A stretch of DNA of 17,178 bases from an uncultured Clostridia bacterium (lineage in GTDB: Bacteria; Bacillota; Clostridia; Christensenellales; Aristaeellaceae): positions 1 to 17,178 of the forward strand of contig CAMJXZ010000025.1 in assembly GCA_946409855.1 (NCBI GenBank). The letters run 5' to 3'. The position numbers were made by a program, and so were the translations under genes. Under the pieces are notes generated by a model, which had not been told where the DNA came from, did no database searches, and saw only the letters and a program-made list of their open reading frames with translations. Shown here piece by piece: positions 1 to 6,864 of the stretch; position 1 is the stretch's first letter; each line of letters opens with the position of its first letter.

Positions 1-117
1 AAATAACCAGTTCTTAAATCCTTGACCCGCTTGATAGCACATCGAAACACCCCCAATCAAACAGCGTTCCATGATTAACAACACATCTACCAGCAAAAGA
101 AGAACAGGAATAAAAAA

Positions 118-885
118 ATGAAAGAAAATTCACCGAAGAATTCCCGCACCAAGATCATCATCATTCTGGTCGTTCTCCTGATCGTCCTGGCCATCCTCGG
201 CATCTGGTTCTTTACAAGGCCCGCGCCGAAACCCATAGCGGATCCCACGCCGGTACCCGCCGCGCAGGAACAGCGGACCGCTCCGACAGAACAGCCGGCC
301 GTAACCGCCAAGCCGACCGCCGAACCGACCGCGGAACCGGCCCTCACGGAAGCCCCGACACAGGAACCGGAACCCACGGCAGTGCCGACCCCGGAACCAA
401 CCGCGGAACCCACGCCTGAACCCACTGCGGAGCCCACACCCGAACCAACCGCGGAACCCACGCCTGAACCCACGGCGGAGCCGACCGCGGAGCCCACGGC
501 TGAACCTACGCCGGTACCGACACCCGAACCCACCCCAATACCGACCCCCGACCCCACGCCGGCGCCTTTCACGACGCAGATCACCGGGAAGGAAGTATTC
601 AACCGGTACGCCACCGTGAAAACCGCTTCCGTCCCCTTCATGGAAGTCCCTTCCGATACCGGCGCGCAGATCAATACGCTGAACAAGGGAAAGTACGTCT
701 GGGTCGTCCGGACCGTCGATGTATCCGGCACGCGGGACGAATGGGCAGAGGTGTATTTCGGCGGGATGCACGGCTACATCCTCCGGAAACACCTGACCAT
801 CCTCTCCCGGGAAGCCAGCGAACAGTACGACAAAAACGAAACCAAGCGGACCCCCGTCCCTCAGGAAATGTACGGGGAACAGTGA
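118..885 (+). CDS. Membrane-anchored PT-rich stalk protein with C-terminal SH3-like domain
   Basis: The 255-residue product starts with a short basic cytoplasmic segment and one hydrophobic helix (about residues 12-33) with no cleavage site, so it is probably a type II membrane protein with an outside C-terminus. Residues about 62-150 are a Pro-Thr-Glu/Ala low-complexity stalk. Residues about 156-230 resemble a bacterial SH3-type beta-barrel (pattern VPFMEVPSDTGAQINTLNKG, then WAEVYFGGMHGYILRKHL), a fold that often binds cell wall. The tail is charged. The ATG has an AGGA site (106-109). The next gene starts 40 nt downstream in the same direction with no visible terminator, so it may lead the ESCRT-like operon, perhaps as an envelope sensor or anchor. 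That role is a guess from position. Confidence 0.85.
   Translation: MKENSPKNSRTKIIIILVVLLIVLAILGIWFFTRPAPKPIADPTPVPAAQEQRTAPTEQPAVTAKPTAEPTAEPALTEAPTQEPEPTAVPTPEPTAEPTPEPTAEPTPEPTAEPTPEPTAEPTAEPTAEPTPVPTPEPTPIPTPDPTPAPFTTQITGKEVFNRYATVKTASVPFMEVPSDTGAQINTLNKGKYVWVVRTVDVSGTRDEWAEVYFGGMHGYILRKHLTILSREASEQYDKNETKRTPVPQEMYGEQ
304..567 (+). repeat. Coding tandem repeat (PT-E/A stalk)
   Basis: Degenerate tandem units encode PTPEPTAE-like and PTAEPTPE-like residues inside the stalk protein. Near-identical units such as gaacccacgcctgaacccac recur between about 400 and 480. Such arrays can change length by slippage. The antisense strand reads as a Gly-Val repeat frame, which is an artefact. Confidence 0.85.
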
Positions 886-925
886 CCGGAACCATTTTTT
901 TCGCGCACCGAAAGGAAGCTGAACA

Positions 926-1456
926 ATGAGCGTATTGCGCATGGGCGATTCATTCGGGCGGTTCCCCGGCCGGGACGCGGGCGGCATGCTGCATGCCGTG
1001 GCGGTCCCTTGCCCGAAATGCCAGGAAACGATCCGGGTGACCGGGATCCTGCGGGACGAGCCGATCCGGTGCGGGAAGTGCGCCTATCCCCTGATCAGGC
1101 GGGCGGACCTGCTCCGGGTGATCGGCGCCTGCCGGAAGATCGCCAACGCCGACCAGGTCGGCACCGCGGTGCGGATCCTCAACTGGCTGGCCGATACCGT
1201 GCCCGAGGCGGGCACGGCCCTGGGCGAGCTGGCCAACCGCTACACCGTGCCGGTGGGCGACCGGGAACGGTGGAACCGGCTCATCGCCGCCTATTCCGGC
1301 GGGGACGGGAACGCACGGGAATGGCTGACCCGCATGTGCCAGTCCAACCCGGAAACCTATAAGACCGGCCCGTGCAAAAACTGCGGGGCGCCCAAGTACT
1401 ATATCAGCGGCCAGAGAAGCAAGACCCTGTGCATCTACTGCCAGAGCACGGATTGA
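926..1456 (+). CDS. Protein with N- and C-terminal zinc ribbons
   Basis: The 176-residue product has a four-Cys zinc ribbon near the N-terminus (CPKC at 29-32, CGKC at 49-52) and a second at the extreme C-terminus (CKNC at 150-153, CIYC at 169-172). Between them is a helical segment of about 90 residues with no recognised family (residues 62-140). The start follows AAAGGAAG at 911-918 with good spacing. The stop lies 11 nt before the start of the SPFH-like gene, which has its own N-terminal zinc ribbon, so the two probably belong to one system. No catalytic motif is visible. A structural or adaptor role, binding protein or nucleic acid through the ribbons, is an inference. Confidence 0.85.
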   Translation: MSVLRMGDSFGRFPGRDAGGMLHAVAVPCPKCQETIRVTGILRDEPIRCGKCAYPLIRRADLLRVIGACRKIANADQVGTAVRILNWLADTVPEAGTALGELANRYTVPVGDRERWNRLIAAYSGGDGNAREWLTRMCQSNPETYKTGPCKNCGAPKYYISGQRSKTLCIYCQSTD

Positions 1457-1467
1457 GGAAACACGGT

Positions 1468-2760
1468 ATGCCAGCCAATTCATTCACCTGTCCCTACTGC
1501 ATGTTCCAAGCGCCCCTGAGCCTGTTTGAAAACGTGGGCGGCGGGGAGCTCAAATGCAGGCGGTGCAGGAGCAGATTCGAAGACCCGAACGCCTTTTCGG
1601 CGGACACCGCTTACGCCGACTGCGACAGCCTGCGGCTTGTCACCCGGTTCCCCTTTTCGCTGAAGGGGAAACGCGCCGTGATCCGGGTGCGGGACGGATA
1701 CCTGGCCTTTCTGCCGGGCCCCGGCGGGCAGAACCTGTGGATCGACGGGCCGGAATACACAGCCGAAGACCTGCCGGCCGGCTCGCGGGTCTACTACGTC
1801 TGCCTGACCCCGCGGGTGACCTGGGGGGCCGGCGGCGCTCAGGAATTCGGCGCCTACGGCAGCGCCCAGCTCACGCTGACCAAGGCGTTCGTCCGCTCCT
1901 TCTGCGGCCAGGAGGGCCGGCTGCAGGCCCTGGAGGATCACCTCAAAAAGGCCGTTTCCGGCCGCGTCGCGGACTTCATCCGCCTGGAGACCGCCCGGCA
2001 GAACACCGGCATGCTGGAGCAGCGGGACGGGTATTTAAGCACCCTGGGCCAGATCGAAGAAGGGGTGCGCCTGACGCGGATCGACCCGCTGGGCTTCCGC
2101 AACAGCGCGGGGAAAACCGGCACCTTCCTGTCCTTCCTGGAAGGCACCGGGCCGGAGGAGGAAGAAGCGGCGGTTCCCCCGTACAAGCCCCCGGCGGAGC
2201 TGCTGAAGACGCCCCGGTCCGCCTACACCGTCAAGACCGGGACGGAGGACGTCCTGATCCGGGGCATGTCCAGGGGGGAGCGGCACAAGGCCGGCGACGT
2301 GATCACGCTGGATACCCTGCGCGGGGCGGGCCGGCTGATCCGCTTCCGTTCAAAGACCTTTGAGCTGCCCTTCGGCTGGGGCATCTTCAACCAGACCTGC
2401 CAGTGGCCGGGATACTATGCCGCCCAGGGGACGATCTCCTTTTACATCGACAGCACGGAGCAGATGAGCCTGCTGCTCAACAAGACGAAGAACTGGCAGG
2501 AATTCGAGGAGCAGTTTTACACCAACATTTTCCGCAAGGAACTTTCAGCCGCCCTGCGGGACATCCTGGATGAGCGGATCGGCCGCCCGGGCTTCAGCAG
2601 GGAGCGCATCAGCGACTCCTTAAGCGAAATGTCGGTGGCGCTGACGGCCCGCCTGAACGGGGAGGACGGCCCCGACCGCCAGCCCGTCTTCCGCGGCCGG
2701 GGCCTGCGGGTCCGGCAGACGGACATCCTCGGCATCCATTTTTATTCCACCAGGAGATAA
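1468..2760 (+). CDS. Zinc-ribbon protein with tandem SPFH/virion-core-like modules
   Basis: 430 residues from the ATG at 1468. A longer in-frame start at 1372 lies inside the upstream gene and was not used; GAGGA at 1455-1459 fits 1468. A zinc ribbon (CPYC at 8-11, CRRC at 30-33) is followed by a beta-rich module and helix (about 65-175). Its pattern VYYVCLTPRVTWG, EFGAYGSAQLTLT, then a helix ending SGRVADFI closely resembles the YdjI/virion-core branch of the SPFH (band 7) family. A linker (about 210-250) leads to a second, more divergent copy (about 255-430; TISFYIDSTEQM, then RGLRVRQTDILGIHF). SPFH proteins build membrane microdomain scaffolds, and in Bacillus ydjI sits with the ESCRT-III homologue PspA (ydjF). 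There is no transmembrane helix. It is probably a membrane-surface platform for the downstream ESCRT-III-like proteins (inference). Confidence 0.78.
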   Translation: MPANSFTCPYCMFQAPLSLFENVGGGELKCRRCRSRFEDPNAFSADTAYADCDSLRLVTRFPFSLKGKRAVIRVRDGYLAFLPGPGGQNLWIDGPEYTAEDLPAGSRVYYVCLTPRVTWGAGGAQEFGAYGSAQLTLTKAFVRSFCGQEGRLQALEDHLKKAVSGRVADFIRLETARQNTGMLEQRDGYLSTLGQIEEGVRLTRIDPLGFRNSAGKTGTFLSFLEGTGPEEEEAAVPPYKPPAELLKTPRSAYTVKTGTEDVLIRGMSRGERHKAGDVITLDTLRGAGRLIRFRSKTFELPFGWGIFNQTCQWPGYYAAQGTISFYIDSTEQMSLLLNKTKNWQEFEEQFYTNIFRKELSAALRDILDERIGRPGFSRERISDSLSEMSVALTARLNGEDGPDRQPVFRGRGLRVRQTDILGIHFYSTRR

Positions 2761-2763
2761 ACG

Positions 2764-3717
2764 ATGAACGGCAGCGACAACGAAAAGATCCTTCATCTGC
2801 GGAACACGATCTCCCTGTGCGTGGACGACCTGACGGCGCTGGTGGTCAACAGCGCGCTGGCCGACAGCCTGCGGGAATTCAGCGATGAAGTGATGGAACT
2901 GACACCCGGGTTCGCATTCGGCCTGAAACAGGCCCGGAAGCTGAAGGACGAAACCATGCTCACCCTGCGGCAATACCAGGCCCGCGCCATCAGCGACGGC
3001 GATCTGATGAACTATATCGCCAACGCCCGAAAAATCATCAAGGATGAAATCCAGCCAGACGGAGGGGTCCAAATGATACTGAAAAACCTGTTCCAGCGAA
3101 AAGAGCAGAAACAGCAGGAAAACCTGGAGAACATGCAGCGCGAATACCGGGACATCTGCGACCAGATCCAGGCCTGCGAGGAAAAGATGAACCAGTGCAT
3201 CGAGGCCAGCCGGGGCCACTCGCCCGATTCCATCATCTACCGGGAAAACGAGCGGGCGTTCAACACCGCCAAAAAGCAGATGATCCTGCTGCACAAGCAG
3301 GAAACCATGCTGAGCGAAACGCTGTCCAACGTGGACCGGCTCAAGATGATCGACGAGTTCAACCAGCGGCAGAAGCGCTTCGCCCAGTATTCGCAGATGG
3401 CCTTCGGCAATGAAAGAAGCCGTGAGCGCGCGGTGGCCCAGGCGGAGCTGCTGAGCGAAAAGCTCAACGCCGCCAACGACAAAATGCAGGGGTACGGCAA
3501 TTCCCTGTTTGAGGAACCGGTCCGGGACACCGCGCAGACGGACAGCGAGTTCGGCTCCCTGGTCGCCGCCAGCGAGCGTCGCCACAGCCTGGCGGAAAGC
3601 GCCGGCCCGTCCGGCGGGGAAACGGAACCATTTTCTGAGGAACACAACCGGGAATTCGCCGGGCTGACCAGCGAAAACGGCACGGATCAGGGACCGGGCG
3701 GCGTAAAGGAGATGTGA
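2764..3717 (+). CDS. Helical protein with ESCRT-III/PspA-like coiled-coil core
   Basis: 317 residues, almost entirely helical. The start is 3 nt after the previous stop, with AGGAG at 2752-2756. Residues 1-103 form a helical N-terminal region of unknown family. Residues from about 104 look like a separate ESCRT-III/PspA-type unit: a hydrophobic-basic beginning (MILKNLFQRKEQKQQ), a long helix (about 115-147), a short break with GHSPDS (151-156), then a second long helix (about 160-205). An acidic, disordered tail (about 255-317) follows. An internal ATG (3073) with a perfect GGAGG site may also give a 214-residue form. The ESCRT-III assignment is weaker than for the next gene, and PspA-like or generic coiled coil remain possible. 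It is cotranscribed with the ESCRT-III-like and ATPase genes, so it is probably a filament subunit or its regulator. Confidence 0.72.
   Translation: MNGSDNEKILHLRNTISLCVDDLTALVVNSALADSLREFSDEVMELTPGFAFGLKQARKLKDETMLTLRQYQARAISDGDLMNYIANARKIIKDEIQPDGGVQMILKNLFQRKEQKQQENLENMQREYRDICDQIQACEEKMNQCIEASRGHSPDSIIYRENERAFNTAKKQMILLHKQETMLSETLSNVDRLKMIDEFNQRQKRFAQYSQMAFGNERSRERAVAQAELLSEKLNAANDKMQGYGNSLFEEPVRDTAQTDSEFGSLVAASERRHSLAESAGPSGGETEPFSEEHNREFAGLTSENGTDQGPGGVKEM
3061..3075 (+). promoter_or_regulatory. Internal Shine-Dalgarno and in-frame ATG within the helical protein gene
   Basis: GGAGG at 3061-3065 is followed after 7 nt by an in-frame ATG at 3073. The downstream 214-residue product would begin exactly at the ESCRT-III/PspA-like unit and match the length of the neighbouring 221-residue protein. 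This may be internal initiation, or a trace of two fused genes. The codons (Gly-Gly-Val-Gln) could also produce this site by chance. Confidence 0.45.
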
Positions 3718-3720
3718 GCA

Positions 3721-4386
3721 GTGGGTAAATTCGCCTATAACATGAAAAACATGTTCAAATCCAAGGAGCAGCGGGAAATCGAAGCCCGGATGGAGTTCAA
3801 CCAGAACAAGCGCGCTTTCGCCAGATACTATCAGGAGCTGGACGTCAGCATCCGGAATTTCTCCAAGATGGCGCGGGACGCGGAGCTGGCCGGGAACCAC
3901 GAAAACGCCAAATCCTGCGCGCGGTTCGTCGTCAAGCTCCAGCGGACGCAGACCAAGGTGCAGGGCCTGCTGCAGCGCTTTGAGATGATGTACTCCATGC
4001 AGCGGCTGACGGGCGTCATGAGCACCTTTGTGGAGTCCTGCGCCAACATGGGCTTCAACATGGACAAGAACATCAACCTCAAGGACATCTGGAAGAACAC
4101 CGCCGAAATGGACAAGGCCCTGGGCAAGCTGGACGCCATGACCGACCAATTGGACATGGTGTTTGACACCATCGACCAGGGCATGAACAGCTCTTCCGAC
4201 GTCCTGCCCAGCCAGGAAGAGGAGGACGCGGAGGCCGAGGACATCCTGAACGGGATCATGGGCCGCCACAACGTGATCAGCCATCCCGAGGCCTACCAGG
4301 CCCGGCAGGACGTGGGCGAAAAAGACGCCGAGGACGACGACACGGAGCAGCGGCTGCGCAAAATGATGGAGGACCTCAGGGACTGA
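3721..4386 (+). CDS. ESCRT-III-like (Snf7-domain, CHMP1/2/3-type) protein with MIM1-like C-terminus
   Basis: 221 residues from a GTG start preceded by AAAGGAGATG (3706-3715), 3 nt after the previous stop. The order of parts matches CHMP1/2/3-type ESCRT-III: a short N-terminal amphipathic segment (FAYNMKNMFKSK), a basic helical hairpin (about 16-95) with the turn at AGNHENAKSCAR (about 57-68), conserved-looking QRLTGVMSTFVESCANMGF (94-112), an amphipathic helix MDKALGKLDAMTDQLDMVFD (130-149), an acidic linker (165-172, 202-207), and a last helix EQRLRKMMEDLRD (209-221) that resembles the MIM1 motif bound by MIT domains. Family members polymerise on membranes and are disassembled by Vps4, and two MIT-ATPases follow directly. 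PspA/Vipp1 are bacterial ESCRT-III relatives, but they usually lack a MIM1 tail and a MIT partner. Function here is inferred from these features. Confidence 0.75.
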   Translation: MGKFAYNMKNMFKSKEQREIEARMEFNQNKRAFARYYQELDVSIRNFSKMARDAELAGNHENAKSCARFVVKLQRTQTKVQGLLQRFEMMYSMQRLTGVMSTFVESCANMGFNMDKNINLKDIWKNTAEMDKALGKLDAMTDQLDMVFDTIDQGMNSSSDVLPSQEEEDAEAEDILNGIMGRHNVISHPEAYQARQDVGEKDAEDDDTEQRLRKMMEDLRD

Positions 4387-4387
4387 T

Positions 4388-5620
4388 ATGAGCAAGGAAG
4401 ATCTCCGCCGCGGCGAGGACATCAGCCTCCGGGCCAGGCTGCTGATGGAGTGCGGCGAATATGAAAAAGCGTGCGCCGCCTTTCAGCAGGCCGCGGAACG
4501 GATGCTCCGCTTCGCCCAGGGCGAACAGGGGCAGCACCGCGCGGACGCCCGGCAGATCGCCGAGCAGCTGATCGCGAAAGCCCGGCAGGCCAAAGAAGCG
4601 GCGGAAAACCAGAAGGCCGCGCTGCCCGCCGAAGCGAGCGCGCCCTCCGCCCCGGCTGCATCCGCGCTGCCCCCGGTCCGGCCGCCGGAAAAGGCGCAGC
4701 TGGACAACCAGAGCGCCATCTCCCGGGACCTCAAAAGCTGGGAGCGCGGCGGGAAATCCCTGAGCTCCGAGGCGGAAAACCGGCTGAAGTTCACCCCCGT
4801 CCAGTCCCCGAACGTGCATTTTTCGGACATCGCGGGGCTCACCCAGGTCAAGGACATCGTAAGGCTCAAGATCATCGAGCCGCTCCTCCATCCGGAGCTG
4901 TACGAGCGCTTTTCCAAGACCGCCAACGGCGGCATCCTGCTCTACGGCCCGCCGGGCACCGGGAAAACCATGATCGCCCGGGCCATCGCCACCGAGACGC
5001 AGCTGGACTTTTTTTCGGTGCGCTGCTCCGACATCGTCGGCAAGACCTTCGGCGACGGGGAGCGGAACCTCCGGGGCCTCTTTGACGCCGCCCGGGAAAG
5101 CGGCCGGGCCATGATCTTCTTTGACGAGTTCGAGTCCCTGGCGTGCAGACGCGGGGGCGGGTCGGCGATCATGAACCGCATCGTGCCGGAGCTGCTCAGC
5201 CAGATGGACGGCTTTCAGCAGGCGGAAGGGCAGCTGGTGGTGCTGGCCTCCACCAACCGGCCCTGGGACCTGGATTCCGCGGTGCTCCGCCCGCCCCGCA
5301 TGACCGAACGGATCTACGTGGGGCTGCCCGATTACGACGCCCGGTACTATATGGTCCAAAAGGCGCTGGACCCCCTGCCCCGGCAGGAAACGCCGGATTA
5401 CGCCCGCATCGCCGAAAAGCTGGACGGCTTCAACTGCGCCGACATCGCCGCCTTTGTGGAACGGGTCAAGGACGCGCCGATCCGCCGCGGGCTGATCGAA
5501 AACCACGTGGACCAGTTCATCACCCCGCAGGATATCGAGGACGCGCTGGCAAGCGCCCGGTCCAGCGTGCAGAAGTCCGACCTGGAAGCGTTCAGCAAAT
5601 GGGAAGCGTCCCAGCGATAA
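4388..5620 (+). CDS. Vps4-like AAA ATPase with MIT domain (paralogue 1)
   Basis: 410 residues, starting 1 nt after the upstream stop. Residues about 3-72 match a MIT three-helix bundle (first helix, then GEYEKACAAFQQAAERML, then LIAKARQAKE). A linker (75-135) leads to one AAA module: Walker A GPPGTGKT (187-194), Walker B MIFFDEFES with Asp246 and Glu247, sensor-1 Asn290, Arg finger region RPPRM (301-305). The C-terminal end (SSVQKSDLEAFSKW, 392-405) is typical of the meiotic AAA clade (Vps4, katanin, spastin). It lacks the Vps4 beta-domain insert. Pore loop 1 reads KTFGDGE where Vps4 has KWxGES, so the usual aromatic is replaced or shifted. It probably extracts or disassembles the ESCRT-III-like subunits encoded just upstream, perhaps as a mixed hexamer with paralogue 2. 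Confidence 0.92.
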   Translation: MSKEDLRRGEDISLRARLLMECGEYEKACAAFQQAAERMLRFAQGEQGQHRADARQIAEQLIAKARQAKEAAENQKAALPAEASAPSAPAASALPPVRPPEKAQLDNQSAISRDLKSWERGGKSLSSEAENRLKFTPVQSPNVHFSDIAGLTQVKDIVRLKIIEPLLHPELYERFSKTANGGILLYGPPGTGKTMIARAIATETQLDFFSVRCSDIVGKTFGDGERNLRGLFDAARESGRAMIFFDEFESLACRRGGGSAIMNRIVPELLSQMDGFQQAEGQLVVLASTNRPWDLDSAVLRPPRMTERIYVGLPDYDARYYMVQKALDPLPRQETPDYARIAEKLDGFNCADIAAFVERVKDAPIRRGLIENHVDQFITPQDIEDALASARSSVQKSDLEAFSKWEASQR

Positions 5621-5641
5621 TCATCAGGGAGAGGGTCTTGT

Positions 5642-6835
5642 ATGGACACAAACGAAAGAATCAGCCGCTATTACCAGGACTATAAGGCGGATATGGAGGC
5701 GGCCCGGATCGCGGAAAGAAAGGGCAACCTGGAAGGCGCCCGGAAGCTGTACCGCCAGGCGGCGCGCAGCCTGTGCGAAATGGCCAGCCTGGAAAGCGGG
5801 GAAACCCGGAAGGAGCGGACCCTGCACGCCGAGCAGATCCTCGCCAAGGCGGAGAGCCTGGGAAAGACCGCCGTGCCGGCGGCCGCCGCGCCCGCAGCCT
5901 CCGCCGGCACAGCGCCCGCCAGGGGCGCCCAAAGGAACGCCGCAGGCGGAACGGCGGACGGCAACCCCTGGCAGAGCGAGGGCATTCCCGCCACCACCTT
6001 TGACGACGTGGTGGGGATGGAGGACGTCAAGCAGCTGATCCGCACCCGGGTGATCGACCAGATCAAATACCCGGAGCTCTACGACCGCTACGGCCTGAAA
6101 GGCGGCACGGGGGTGCTGCTCTTCGGCCTCCCCGGCACGGGCAAGACGACCATCGCCCGCGCCATCGCCCACGAGATCGGCGCGCCGCTGTTCACCGTCA
6201 AGCTGTCGGACGTGCTGAGCAAATGGGTGGGCGAATCCGAAAAGCTGATCAGCCAGCTGTTTGACAAGGCCCGGGAAACGCCGACCTCCCTGATTTTCTT
6301 TGACGACTTCGATTCCCTGGGGATGGAACGGCAGGACGACGGGAACCACAACAACAAGATCATCGTCGAGCTGATCAACCAGATGGACGGCTTCCGGCAG
6401 AACACCAACACCATCATCCTGCTGGCCGCCACCAACCGGCCCTGGATGATCGATTCCGCGCTGATGCGGCCGGGGCGTTTCGAGCACCATATCTACGTGC
6501 CCCTGGCCGGCCATGAGGCGCGGATCCGGCTGGTAAAGAAAAACCTGGGCAGCGTCCCCACGGAGCCGGGGCTGGATTACGACCGGATCAGCGACCTGCT
6601 GGCCGGGTACAACGGGGCGGACATCGTTTCCGTGGTCGGCTCCGCCAAGCTGGCGGCCGTGCAGCGCGCCAAGGAGACGATGATCGCGCAGGGGCAGCAG
6701 GGCGACAGCCCCGTCACCTTCGCGGACTTCGCGGACGCCGCCGCCGCCCACAGGAGCAGCGTCAAGCCGGACGACATCGTCCGGATGAAGAAATACGCGG
6801 CGCAGCGCGGCATCGCGCTGCCGGATGAAATGTGA
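5642..6835 (+). CDS. Vps4-like AAA ATPase with MIT domain (paralogue 2)
   Basis: 397 residues, 21 nt after paralogue 1, with AGGGAGAGGG at 5626-5635. Residues about 4-74 fit a MIT bundle (KGNLEGARKLYRQAARSL, then HAEQILAKAESL). An Ala/Gly-rich linker (77-112) leads to a AAA module: Walker A GLPGTGKT (162-169), canonical pore loop 1 SKWVGESEK (193-201), Walker B LIFFDDFDSL with Asp221-Asp222, sensor-1 Asn265, Arg finger RPGRF (276-280), and a meiotic-clade end (RSSVKPDDIVRMKKY, 371-385). The catalytic Walker B glutamate of Vps4 is Asp222 here. That usually slows hydrolysis, so this subunit may be weakly active or depend on paralogue 1. AAA identity is certain; the Vps4-like role rests on the MIT domain, the C-terminus and the neighbours. 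Confidence 0.92.
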   Translation: MDTNERISRYYQDYKADMEAARIAERKGNLEGARKLYRQAARSLCEMASLESGETRKERTLHAEQILAKAESLGKTAVPAAAAPAASAGTAPARGAQRNAAGGTADGNPWQSEGIPATTFDDVVGMEDVKQLIRTRVIDQIKYPELYDRYGLKGGTGVLLFGLPGTGKTTIARAIAHEIGAPLFTVKLSDVLSKWVGESEKLISQLFDKARETPTSLIFFDDFDSLGMERQDDGNHNNKIIVELINQMDGFRQNTNTIILLAATNRPWMIDSALMRPGRFEHHIYVPLAGHEARIRLVKKNLGSVPTEPGLDYDRISDLLAGYNGADIVSVVGSAKLAAVQRAKETMIAQGQQGDSPVTFADFADAAAAHRSSVKPDDIVRMKKYAAQRGIALPDEM

Positions 6836-6864
6836 CCGGCAACCGGACAAGGAGGCATTAAAAA

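Noticed and set aside
1..117. Promoter for the first gene (TTGACC at 22-27, TTGATA at 31-36)
   Set aside because: No acceptable -10 hexamer is found at 16-19 nt from either -35-like hexamer. The rest of the segment holds only the AGGA site before the start codon.
304..567. Possible CRISPR-like array
   Set aside because: The repeats are short, degenerate, in frame, have no spacers, and encode a Pro-Thr stalk.
87..731. Minus-strand frame with a Gly-Val/Ala-Ser repeat (214 residues) opposite the PT-stalk gene
   Set aside because: It is the antisense of the PT-repeat codons. It has no ribosome binding site, and the plus-strand protein has a clear anchor, stalk and SH3-like domain.
3721..4386. 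Reading the 221-residue protein as PspA/Vipp1
   Set aside because: The segment order, the CHMP-like middle part and the MIM1-like tail fit CHMP1/2/3 better than PspA, which usually lacks such a tail. The families are related, so an intermediate position remains possible.
2620..4422. Minus-strand frame of 600 residues opposite the helical and ESCRT-III-like genes
   Set aside because: It is His/Val/Leu-rich, typical of the antisense of GC-rich genes, spans several well-formed genes, and has no recognisable motif.
4388..6835. Reading the ATPases as FtsH-, proteasome- or CDC48-type
   Set aside because: There is one AAA module, no protease domain, no transmembrane helix and no N-domain of CDC48. 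The MIT-like start and the SSVxxxDL end point to the meiotic clade.
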